A stretch of DNA of 64,000 nucleotides from Ligula intestinalis (taxonomy: Eukaryota; Platyhelminthes; Cestoda; Diphyllobothriidea; Diphyllobothriidae): contig JAYGXS010000004.1 of NCBI GenBank assembly GCA_036362985.1, positions 5,559,076-5,623,075 on the forward strand. The letters are read 5' to 3'. The position numbers and the translations under genes were made by a program. Numbering within the stretch: the stretch's first letter is position 1; every line of letters begins with the position of its first letter. Shown piece after piece: positions 55,100-64,000 of this stretch. The notes below the pieces were generated by a model. That model saw nothing but the letters and a program-made list of their open reading frames with translations. It was not told the origin of the DNA and searched no databases.

Positions 55100-56400
55100 T
55101 TTGCTACCAGTTAAGGTCACTGTTGTAACCTTGTGCGTCCCTATGTCAGGTTGCCTTAGGTTAGCCGGTCCGAGGTACGCCGTAAACAGCAGTGGGGCAA
55201 GGTGAGTCAACGATAACGCATTTCAACAGTGGCGTTAACTCCCACTACAGGCCCGTCCGCAAGTTTGGACTGGCATTTAGGTTAGGCTAGGCTCCTAACA
55301 GAAGGCGCAGTCCCGTCATCTATAAAGTACATTGATTAAGCCTTGTTCTTCGACTTCGAGGTTTAGTATTGTGGGATACAATGTGGTCCAGCCAGATAAT
55401 AGGCGATGAAACGTATCCAAACAATCATAAGCTAGTGGATATGATAAGGCTTGGAAGGACAGATTGTTATAAATGATTTGATGTAGTGTTGAATGAGTAA
55501 AATATAAGAAATGAGCAAGTGACTTCCAGGCAAGTGCAAACCAACCATGAATGGGCCGGAGTCCAGAGGCGCAGTCCGGCAAGTAGATCACCGGGTCCGG
55601 ACAACTGCAACCAAACAGTAGATAGTCGGTTCCGGGAGTGACTGAGCGTAATCAACTCCCCCGTATTCGATTACTTTCTGCACTGGCCTTGCGAAGTGGG
55701 TGGCTAGTGAGCCAGACAGAGGGTGACCTTGAAAGGCTTTTCCCCGCGGCGTCAGAGGAAAGCATGGCTTAGAAATACAAGGTCGCTACAGCATGATGCA
55801 TTTTCTTGTGTAAACCGATTGAGGTTAAGAGTGAGATAATTCTTCCGGTTGAGTTATATTTCTCAGAAGTTTTGTTCAGCAACAGCACCATGGATGAATT
55901 CCAGGATCTTAATACTGCCTGCAAACATGGCATCTCCTTGGTACAATTCGCGTACACAACCGGTTATTAACCTACAGTAGCAGTCTTATTACATTTTGAC
56001 CAAAATTCTAAAATATGCTTTTGAGTTGAACAAATTGCATGAATACAGTTGTTATACTGCCTATCGGGACAATTAATCTCAAGCTATGTCAGTTATGACA
56101 CGAAGTCGGCTTTTGAACAAATTTCTAACTGACCGCCATCAAAAATAACATGTGTAAAAGATTCTCATTGATTTTTCAATGCACGAAATATTCTTTCTTG
56201 TAGTCAGATTGCTTCTTCGGTTTGTTTTCTTGAAGAAAGGGTATCTTTAGGGTTAACAAATTTCTAATCATGAGATTTTTAATGATCATAAAACTTTCAT
56301 TCATAATTCCTCGTAACCGTCAATTCATTAGTGCTGACTATAAAGTATGCAACATGACCCACGTCCACTGCAAAATGTATTAGTAATGTGTAAATTCTTC
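55100..56400. other. Intergenic sequence, nothing recognised
   Basis: Chance frames only (for example 55316-55591). AT-rich from 55780. Confidence 0.4.
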
Positions 56401-56640
56401 CTCATGGCGTGAGGAAATGTGTGATATTCCTTAGGCAGAACATATACTGCATACTGAATAATATTCCACTCGAAATTAAGCTGTGGTCTAACTTAGCAGT
56501 TTTTAAAGCCAAATTACGTAAAAATTTAATTTCGGAGGATATAAAGTCCTTGTTATCCGTCTCCTTCCCAAACACACAACTTTTGGACTTTGAAAAGGGT
56601 CCTCTTGGTATTTAAGGCGTCTCCATTTATAGTTAATAGT
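56400..56640 (+). pseudogene. CR1-like reverse transcriptase 3' fragment
   Basis: The frame 56409-56615 ends LNNIPLEIKLWSNLAVFKAK, then LISEDIKSLLSVSFPNTQLL and DFEKGPLGI. This is nearly the same as the C-terminus of the minus-strand element ending at 62114, but on the plus strand. Only the last 60 or so residues are present. Confidence 0.8.
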
Positions 56641-58940
56641 TTTCCTTGTAAGTTTATTTTATCCTCTTTAGCCGAGGTTGGCAACTTAGATCTCTTTTGA
56701 TGACTGCGTATGGCTCTCTCAGAAAATTCAGATTTTGTAATTTTGGTTATTATTCAGGGGTCTAATTAATTGGTTTTACTCGGATCACTACAATCATCAG
56801 GCCAAATCCTAGGTTGGAAATTAAAAGGCAGAAGTCACCAGAAGGAGTGATTTATTATGTAAATAACTCCCAACTGCTGTCCCAGGTGGCAGTGGCCACT
56901 GACGAAGCCAGGGCTAGTGTTGATTGAGTCCAGCTAGAACTAAGAAAGCTAGAGACTGTGGTGATAGCTGCTTCAGTAGGATTTAGAAGTAAGTAAAATT
57001 TTCCTGTTATTGGTGTCTTGCGATTGCCCGAGGGGATGTCGCCTACAGAGATCTTTGCTGCAGTGGCCGAGGAAGGGGTATTTCAATGGCCCCTATGTAA
57101 GCCTGCTTATTTGGACGCGCGTTTATGCTCAGGTTTGTGTTTGTGGCTGAATAAACTGCAGTCAACTGTGGGGGCCACCAGAAAACCGAAGGAAAGGGGA
57201 CGCTCGCGCAGCTGTTACCGGTTAACCAGCAGCAACTGCGAGGTCAAGCCTTGGGGGACGGGGTAATAGTGCAAGAGAGCATTGGAACAGTTTTTTGCGA
57301 CAACGCATGACTTTGGGGCAGCAGGTCTTGGAGAACGAAGGGGGGGCACGCATTGTGGCCGTCCACCTCCAATGAAGTGCCGCCACCAAGACACGTATTA
57401 TAATCAATTTAATCTCGACCAATCGCTGGAGATTCGGCACCTCTAGGTTTGATCTGGCTGGTCCTTTTCCGGCTTGCCGGCAGCAGCAGCTTCCGTTTTC
57501 TCCTGCGTTCCAACAGCGGCGACAAGCTCGCTAAATAACGGCCGCTCGACTTAAGCACGACAGCCCACAGACTTGACCTCAGCTTGGTCAAGGTCACACT
57601 GACAGACAGGGCTATTTTACACGCATAGGCCAGACAGCTTTCTCGTACATATTGCCTGTCCCCCAGACGGAGCAAACAGATATCCGTTCACAAACAGAGC
57701 AATCACGGTCTAACTTAAGAGAGGAGCGGATGCCCAGCAGGACCCGCAGGACACACGCAGAGACGGTCAGTAAGAGGGTATAGTGGATAGCCTTAATTCA
57801 TTGTCACGCCGTAACAGTTACCTCCGTCTGCTCCTGTCTCTGGTATTCCAGGTGAACGCGTGCATAGGGAATGTGGTATGTACAACCTAAGCTTATTTTT
57901 ATTTAAATTTATTAACTTCAAAGTTAAAAAGGGGAGCCCTATGCCCTAAAATAAGATGGCATAAAATGCCCTACCAGCTCATTTTTTTCTTATAGAGCTC
58001 AACAATTGCCGCATTGCTGAAAATCTGAGATACTTTTCCTTTCTGTCAAATAACACAGAACAAAAATGCGACATTTTTCAGCAGCCGGGACTCATGTCCG
58101 TATAGAGATCGGTAAGGATTGGTTCGAATCCCCATGCTTTCTTTACGATGGCTTCTGAGACTGTGAGTGCGAGGTTGAGAATAGTTCTAAAAATGTTGGG
58201 GTCAGAAATTCAGAATTTTCCATTTCTCTGTAAGTAGCGTTGATCCATGCGATTACCCTGGCTGTGGACAGTCGACTTTCATGATTGACGCAAACGAATG
58301 AGTTATTTCATTGCGATGTTCAGTTCGTTATTTTGTTCATCGTTGCGACTCATTCAAGTGTTCAAGGTTTGTCTTAACCTTTGTTGACTCACGCAATGAC
58401 ATTTAAAAATGAATGACCTGTGCGCGTTGCTGTGGCAGTTAATATCGACTATGTGCCTTACATTCGTCTCGACAAATAGGTTACTGATAGTCGTTGCTAT
58501 CCTGCGATAGACAGGGCAGACATCTTAGTATGTCGTGATGGCAAAAGCGACACCAGCGTCGTGTCGCTCCGACTTCGGATGGCTGAACTAGAATAAGGCA
58601 TAACGATGACCTATTTTAATTGGCACTGTCCGAATAACGATAACTCGTTGAAGGTGGCTATTTTGGCATTGTGCCGCGTCAGTTTACGATGACTTGTGTT
58701 ATTTTACTCATTGATTCGTGGATTGTCTTAGCGAAGACCAAAATGCCATGCTACTCGAGAGGGAGAGAGCTGAGCTACTCTAGGAGCCTAAAGGTGCGAG
58801 GTGAAAGTGAACTAGTATTCACTGAAAGTTTTGGATACGAACGCTTCGAAGCAATCAGTGGGCAACTTAGCGTAAACTATGTGGTTAACTCTGGCGTCTT
58901 GAAGTATAGACTGCTGCGCCTTAATTAAGTATCATTCAGC
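56640..58940. other. Intergenic sequence with a tRNA-like B-box
   Basis: Contains GGTTCGAATCCCC at 58121-58133, a canonical tRNA B-box, preceded by a weak A-box-like stretch near 58090-58112. No cloverleaf could be drawn, so this is a possible SINE head rather than a tRNA gene. An R1-like scrap may lie near 56830-56890. Confidence 0.4.
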
Positions 58941-58950
58941 ATATGTAAGG

Positions 58951-59045
58951 GAGAGAGGCAGAGCCTTTGAAAACCCTATTTACAGATAGATGCTGTCAGA
59001 TCATGCATATTGTTCAAAGTCATGCGTACACTATATAAATTGTTG
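58951..59045 (-). repeat. CR1-like 3' untranslated repeat, copy 1
   Basis: GAGAGGCAGAGCCTTTGAAA, then ACCCTATTTACAGATAGATG, matches 60362-60465 in the same orientation. It immediately follows, in minus-strand sense, the reverse transcriptase stop at 59031. Confidence 0.7.
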
Positions 59046-59872
59046 TTGTCTTCCAAATGTATGACCAGCAAGTAAAGTAAGATCAAGCCTTATTTTGAAT
59101 GCGGCGACGCTTTCAGCAAGAAAAACCGAGGAAGGAAGTTTATTCCATTCTTCAATTAACCACTGGAAGAAGAAGTGGACCCGCACTTCTAGTTTGGCTA
59201 GGTGTTTCTGCAGTTTGTACGGCTGACCGTGTAGATGTATTGTTTGTGCAAATTCAAAGAAGTCGGCCATCTGAAGAAAACAGTCTTCTCCCCAGTCTCT
59301 GCGCTTTAACTGTGCGCGAAGAGTTTCGCCAAATTTAGCTAAGAGTTTGTCAGCAAAGCTGACCTCGTAGGCTAACGGGTTTCCTTCGGAAAGTTACTTT
59401 GCCCGTTCAAAGATCAGTTGGATCAAGGGCAGAAAGGAAGTGTCCTTCTGTTGATGAAAACGGCGTGAGAGTCTACGCAGCTTACGGCAGAAAATAAGAG
59501 GAAGTTCAACTTCATCCTTGATACAAATTATTTTCTAATGGGGAACAACACGGGAAATTAATGGATCCAGAGCCTTGTAAATTGTATCAGTACAGACATT
59601 CACATCCAAACAAAGGAGGAAGTCAGAGCAGTCGGGGGGATTAAAATGTGTCAGTAATTCAGCTGTTTTTGCTGAACGATAATGATGGAAAGAAGTGTAT
59701 TTTTGGAAAACAATTCGCCCGCCTCCAGTTCCGGTTTAATAACAACTATATGATGGTCAGAAATCCCAAATGCACCTAAAACTGACACTGGCAGTTGTTC
59801 GCAACCTCTACAGAAAATGAGGTCAAGTACTTTCGATCCTCGGGCGGGAGACTCGATAACATATTCCCACAT
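59031..59872 (-). pseudogene. CR1-like element with endonuclease joined to reverse transcriptase C-terminus
   Basis: The minus strand begins with endonuclease C-terminal blocks (59651-59872: SPARGSKVLDLIFCRGCEQL, GISDHHIVV). A linker with ELPLIFCRKLRRLSRRFH follows, then it passes directly to the reverse transcriptase C-terminus (59031-59270: FFEFAQTIHLHGQPYKLQ, WNKLPSSVF). The catalytic palm (about 400 residues in relatives) is deleted. The 3' repeat at 58951 follows. The family is close to the 7812-10140 element. Confidence 0.75.
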
Positions 59873-59916
59873 GCCAATACCTCGGTATATCTTATGTACT
59901 GCTGCAAAAGTACATT

Positions 59917-59980
59917 TTTGAGATTATAAGGTATAAAAAGGGTGAACACTTTCTTCCCTTAATAAAGTGACTTAAAGCTT
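59917..59980 (+). repeat. Non-LTR 3' tail fragment
   Basis: CTTCCCTTAATAAAGTGACT matches the 3' tail of the element at 7812-10140 (10107-10130), same strand. Confidence 0.5.
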
Positions 59981-60290
59981 TCAAAGGAATGCTAAAATGT
60001 AAAAGTAGAAATGGTTTGAATTGCAAATGGCTTGCACTCGCTACGAGCAATAAACTGTATGTCCAAACCTTGCGAGTAATTGGCATATATCGAAACCTAA
60101 GCCCTTCGGATAAGGGGACCACCGAGGTTTTGAAAGTTCGGTCAAACAAATTATTTACCCCGGACAAGGAGCCTGTTAATTCAATGAGCCTGATAACGAC
60201 TTAGCGGCTTCAAGGTTGGTGTAGAGGTTGATGTTAACGTTACATTGAGCTGGGAGGATAACTTATGATTTAACGAATGCCTTCCAGCTC

Positions 60291-60335
60291 CAGCTCGTAG
60301 ATCAGGTGGTAAGAGCACTGACTGCTTGACAAATA
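60291..60335 (+). repeat. tRNA-derived sequence (5' half)
   Basis: GTAGATCAGGTGGTAAGAGC, then ACTGACTGCTTGACA, looks like a tRNA D-arm with A box and anticodon stem. No T-arm with B box follows at the right spacing, so it is not called as a functional tRNA gene. Confidence 0.5.
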
Positions 60336-60361
60336 CCCCAGCTATAAGTTCAATATATATA

Positions 60362-60465
60362 AGGGAGATAGGTAGAGCCTTTGAAAACCCTATTAACTAA
60401 TAGATGCTGTTGGATCATGCATGTGCTTCAAAGTCATATATGTACATTAGATAAATCATTGTTGA
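60362..60465 (-). repeat. CR1-like 3' untranslated repeat, copy 2
   Basis: Partner of 58951-59045 (TAGAGCCTTTGAAAACCCTA and ATAGATGCTGTTGGATCATG), lying between the tRNA-like scrap and a plus-strand CR1-like fragment. Confidence 0.7.
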
Positions 60466-60469
60466 CTAA

Positions 60470-60690
60470 CCGTTCTCGTTTTCTTGCCTCCAAATATGCT
60501 TTTATTCGGAACAATCTCCCACTCAAAATTAAGTTGTCTTCTACATTACCAGTTTTCAAAGGCAAATTGCGTAAACATTTAAATTTAGTGGAAATATAAT
60601 CGTTGCTGTCTGTTTCCTTTCCAAACACGCATCTTGTAGATTTCGAAAAGGGTCTTCTTGGTATTTGAAGCTCTTCCCAGGACAGCATAG
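60470..60690 (+). pseudogene. CR1-like reverse transcriptase 3' fragment
   Basis: The plus strand reads FLASKYAFIRNNLPLKIKLS and VFKGKLRKHLN, then after a stop SLLSVSFPNTHLVDFEKGLL. It is the same C-terminus as at 56400-56640 and 62114, with one stop codon. Confidence 0.75.
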
Positions 60691-60878
60691 TGGCCCCGAA
60701 GTATGTCAACATTTTCCTCTGCAGAGTCAAGCATCTTTTCCAAATGCTGCAAAATCTTATCCGTATTGCAACCCTGGTAGTGGTTTTTGAGGTCGATATT
60801 TATGATAATCGCGTGCTCTTACGTTGTCGCTTACTTGCTGGTGGACTCTGGAGTCTGGTGGGTCACATCTCGGTGATA

Positions 60879-61064
60879 CAGTAGTCGTCGGCTATTAAGC
60901 AAGCCTCGGACCAAAAATAAATTGGGCTTTATAGGTGGCGGGTGCACTTACCGGAGAGTCCTACAGTAGTCACCAGTTATAAAGCCCACTTCGGGCCCAG
61001 ACCAAATTGGGCTTCATAAGCGGCAGGGCTTATTAACCGTGGGCTTAATAGCCGGTGACTACTC
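60879..61064. mobile_element. Tigger-type terminal repeat remnants, two abutting
   Basis: A first end, CAGTAGTCGTCGGCTATTAA, starts at 60879 after TA. A second, CAGTAGTCACCAGTTATAAA, starts at 60964 after TA and closes at 61064 with an AATAGCCGGTGACTACT end followed by TA. The second unit is thus only about 101 bases and consists of little more than its two ends. Confidence 0.65.
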
Positions 61065-61291
61065 TATTACCTTGACTAAAACTGTCTCCTTCTCGATGCG
61101 ATCTTGTTTTCCCAGATGAGCCCTACTTAACTCACCACCATGATTCGATATGATTTTTCCCATGACAATCGTTAGCACGCTGAACTCAGCCACCGATGAA
61201 GGTGATTCTTTTACTGCCCAGACTATTACTTTCTAAGAGAGTTCGTTGTTAATCTGATCAAACTTACCATCATATCAGGCGTAACATACTA

Positions 61292-61306
61292 CAGTAGTCG
61301 CCAACT
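61292..61306 (+). repeat. Tigger-type terminal fragment
   Basis: CAGTAGTCGCCAACT follows TA and stops at the AAAT microsatellite, a solo end of the same family as 53594-54326. Confidence 0.4.
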
Positions 61307-64000
61307 ATATAAATAAATAAATAAATAAATAAATTTTATATTTTAGGCCCGGAGGGCCTCGTCATTGCTAACTTAGTGCTGTGGAAAAATAAATACACAG
61401 TTGATAAATGCTGCTCTCCATGAAACAACCACATAGACAGCGGGAGCGTTTAGTAGTGTTGGTAGATAAATTCGTCATATCGTCATTTTAAAATAGTAGT
61501 CAACGCATGGTGAACTAAGAAGGAAGCAGTGAAAAAAAACTCCTACCATTTAAGCTGGGGCGGAGTTCAGCGAACCCCTGCTTAAAAAAAACAAAACGTA
61601 GGAGAAAAAAACTGCTTCAAAAAAGTTAAGGGGTTTGGTTGAGAGGATTGATTGTAGTGCAAATGAGACAGGACTGTTGATGAGAACGAATGAGGGTGGG
61701 AAACGCTTCTTGTGATTGGAGAAATCATATAATAGCAGAGGCTGTCTTTCACCATTGTTACACCGCCCGACTGGCTTCATGATCAACCATCAGGGAGATG
61801 AGACCGGAGGAGACCATCGCGAACAACAGAGTCAGGAAAGATGAGGGAACGGCAGAGTTCACCTGATCATCAACAAAACGTCCGAGCTGTGACCTTGTAG
61901 ACTGCGGAGTTTAGCGACGAGCTGGCGAAAATAGCAGAACCGCCACGAGCATGACTAAGGACCATGAAGCCTATCGTCAGGGTAGTAAAACGGAGAATAG
62001 AGAAAACGGCAATGATGACTGGACAGAGAAGTGGACGAAACATCGTTGTAAATATCACTGAAAGAATGAAGAAATAGACATGTATGGAAAAATTTGATAT
62101 AAACATAACAACCTCAGATACCAGGGGGACCCTTTTCAAAGTCCAAAAGTTGTGTGTTTGGGAAGGAGACGGATAACAAGGACTTTATATCTTCTGAAGT
62201 TAAGTGTTTACGTAATTTGACTTTAAAACCTGCTAAGTTAGACGACAGCCTAATTTCGAGGGGAATATTATTCCAGAGGAAGGCATATTTGGAGGCAAAG
62301 AAGTGAGAATGGTTCGAAGTGGAGCTTAAGGGGGGTGCAATAATCCTGGAGGAATTACGGGTGGCATAAGGTCTATCTGCGGGAATGAGAGCGTTGATTC
62401 GTGGAAGGTTAGGGGTAGAGTTAACGCGAAAGAGGAAACAGAGGCCCGCTTCGAGTCTTCTGACCCAAAGAAATGTCATGTTCGCTAACTGACATCTCTC
62501 CGTATAAGAAAGCGTGGATCGAGGAAGAGCGAATATTTTGCGAGTAAATACCCTCTGTACATTTTCAATCTTACTGCGGTCTGAAGCATTCATTAGACCA
62601 AAGAGGGGACAGCAGTATTCTAGGATGGGTAGAACATACATGCGATAAAGTTTTAACTTTATTTCCAGCAGGAAGAAATTGTGTGATATAAAACCACATA
62701 TCTGTGCAGCCTTCGCAGATATTCGATCGGCATGAGGCGACAATGCTAGTTTATTTGTGTAGCTTAGACCTAAGTCTTTTATAGTGGATCGTTCTAAAAT
62801 TGGAGCATTTTGAAAGACTAGGGGACGAGGAAGCTTGGCGGGACCAAAACACATGAAACTACACTTGGATGGAGAGAATTCCATCTGCCAGGTAGCACTC
62901 CAACGTGAGAGTGTAAGTAGGTCCGCATTTATTTTATCAACGCATATGCTTGCCGTGTCCTTAGAAAACGAGTATATGCATTTTAGGTCGTCTGCATAAA
63001 TGAGAGTGTGTGAATTTTTTAGAACAGTCGACATTTCGTTTATGTATAGAATGAAGAGTAATGGACCCAAGACAGTGCCTTGAAAAACGCCACTCGTGAT
63101 CAGCTGAGAAGTGGAGTAACTATTACCCACTAGGACCTTCTGGCTGCGGTTAGACAAGTAGGAACCGATGAAGTCGAGGAGAGGGGGACGGATCCCAATG
63201 GCTTCCAGTTTTACCAGAAGCCGTCTGTGCGGTACCTTGTCGAAGGCTTTGCTCAGGTCAAAGTAGATAACAACCACGGATTGCTGCTCGTTACGGAGGG
63301 AAGTAACGTGGTTAAGAAAAGCTAAATGACACGTCTCGCATGATCTTCCAGGTAGAAAACCATGCTGCGAGTCACTTAAAAGCTTATTTTTTAGGCAAAA
63401 ATCGAGAATTTGATTAAAAATTAACTTCTCCAGAAGTTTAGCTAGGGCCGGGGTTTTATGTACACCGCGGTAGTTATTTATTTCTGAACGAGATCCTGAT
63501 TTAAATACTGGAAGAATAATGGATGTCTTCCAAGTGTCAGGAAAGTAACCATTTAAGAGATAGACTGAAAATATATGGCTAAGTAATTTGGGAAAGGTCG
63601 ACACTCTTTTGATAACTGAATTGGGGATACCATCAGTTCCGGAAGAGTGCGAGTTTTTTAGACAAATTATCTGTTTACGAATTAATTCTATGGAGAAATC
63701 AATGTTTCCGAGAGTATTGTCCGAGTATGGTTGAAACGACGGGACCGGTTCGGATTCTGTCGTAAAATGCTTCGCAAAGAAAGCATTGAATAAGTCAGCC
63801 TTATCAGACTCATCTACTACAAATGTTTTGTTTTCATTAAGCAATGGGGGTATTTCAATTCCTCGTTTTGCGGAGGCCCTACGACGAAACAGTTGTGCAA
63901 CCGATTTTGCAGAGTTTGACTCGCTCAGGGCGCAAGATTCCCTGTGCTGGTCACGTGCAAGACGAATCTTTGACGCTAATTCGAAGATCTCTGCGATCCT
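61307..64000 (-). mobile_element. CR1-like non-LTR retrotransposon, continues past right edge
   Basis: The minus-strand reverse transcriptase frame (62114 to the edge) is followed by a long 3' untranslated region. The element ends in a TTTA-type simple repeat (minus strand of TAAA units, 61307-61334), as is common at CR1/L2-type 3' ends. It is the best-preserved reference here for 1-1906, 7686-7803, 56400-56640 and 60470-60690. Confidence 0.8.
62114..64000 (-). CDS. CR1-like reverse transcriptase, open to window edge (partial)
   Basis: The frame is open from the right edge (64000) to a stop at 62114. It covers at least 628 residues; the ATG-like position at 63844 is a TTG inside the frame. 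Motifs in order: ELASKIRLARDQHRES linker, SSGTDGIPNSVIK, NNYRGVHKTPALAKLLEKLI, QHGFLPGRSCE, IYFDLSKAFDKVPHRRLL (first catalytic Asp), SGVFQGTVLGPLLFILYINE, LIYADDLK (catalytic YADD), SKCSFMCFG, KDLGLSY, LEYCCPLF, and a C-terminus ending NTQLLDFEKGPPGI. No stop or frameshift is present, so the polymerase part could be functional. The endonuclease lies beyond the window. Confidence 0.88.
   Translation of the reverse strand, partial: RIAEIFELASKIRLARDQHRESCALSESNSAKSVAQLFRRRASAKRGIEIPPLLNENKTFVVDESDKADLFNAFFAKHFTTESEPVPSFQPYSDNTLGNIDFSIELIRKQIICLKNSHSSGTDGIPNSVIKRVSTFPKLLSHIFSVYLLNGYFPDTWKTSIILPVFKSGSRSEINNYRGVHKTPALAKLLEKLIFNQILDFCLKNKLLSDSQHGFLPGRSCETCHLAFLNHVTSLRNEQQSVVVIYFDLSKAFDKVPHRRLLVKLEAIGIRPPLLDFIGSYLSNRSQKVLVGNSYSTSQLITSGVFQGTVLGPLLFILYINEMSTVLKNSHTLIYADDLKCIYSFSKDTASICVDKINADLLTLSRWSATWQMEFSPSKCSFMCFGPAKLPRPLVFQNAPILERSTIKDLGLSYTNKLALSPHADRISAKAAQICGFISHNFFLLEIKLKLYRMYVLPILEYCCPLFGLMNASDRSKIENVQRVFTRKIFALPRSTLSYTERCQLANMTFLWVRRLEAGLCFLFRVNSTPNLPRINALIPADRPYATRNSSRIIAPPLSSTSNHSHFFASKYAFLWNNIPLEIRLSSNLAGFKVKLRKHLTSEDIKSLLSVSFPNTQLLDFEKGPPGI

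Noticed and set aside
58085..58140. Functional tRNA gene
   Set aside because: The B-box is good, but no acceptor or anticodon stem pairing could be found around it.
60291..60370. Functional tRNA gene
   Set aside because: Only the D-arm/anticodon-arm half is tRNA-like; no T-arm with B-box at the right distance.
1..64000. CRISPR arrays, bacterial operons, rRNA genes
   Set aside because: No regularly spaced short repeats, no ribosomal RNA signatures, and spliced genes show a eukaryotic origin.

Overview
The window looks like a transposon-rich invertebrate nuclear genome, most probably a flatworm and within flatworms a diphyllobothriid-type tapeworm. The basis is a split, GT-AG-spliced metazoan gene, no compact coding, and a mix of CR1/Jockey-like, RTE-like, Gypsy, Penelope-like, Tc1/mariner and pogo/Tigger elements. 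Some match, from memory, families common in cestode assemblies, such as the RTE-like reverse transcriptase with C2H2 fingers at its 3' end. The species is an inference from recalled family resemblance, not from a database search.

Only one host gene is supported: SCO1/SCO2 (mitochondrial copper chaperone for cytochrome c oxidase). It is on the + strand in four exons, 18340-18534, 25620-25712, 25845-25960 and 28039-28164. The splice phases agree, and the exons carry the CxxxC motif, the DPERDTPE block, the copper-binding His and the stop codon. The 5' exons (targeting peptide and membrane helix) were not found. Its introns hold transposon debris: a Gypsy integrase scrap, a zinc-finger tail, a mariner deletion derivative, an RTE fragment, and Penelope-like fragments including a hammerhead-like core.

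Layout. 1-13.8 kb: a pile of CR1-like non-LTR fragments in both orientations plus a minus-strand Gypsy tail, with one long intact reverse transcriptase frame (7815-10004). 13.8-18.3 kb: AT-rich sequence with nothing recognised. 18.3-28.2 kb: SCO1. 28.2-33 kb: RTE and Penelope-like scraps and low-complexity DNA. 33-58 kb: GC-richer sequence built largely from two dispersed repeat families I could not name (called R1 and R2 here), tRNA-derived SINEs, pogo/Tigger elements (45.8-47.3 kb coding; 40.5, 53.6 and 60.9 kb non-autonomous) and Gypsy gag remains. 58-64 kb: CR1-like fragments ending in a minus-strand copy whose frame runs off the right edge.

Nearly all reading frames outside SCO1 are element proteins, most broken by frameshifts, deletions or nested insertions. 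The most useful structures are the hammerhead-like core behind a Penelope-like GIY-YIG frame, a Tigger element that splits an R1 copy with a clean TA duplication, a 30-bp-arm hairpin around a tRNA B-box, and the R1/R2 families.
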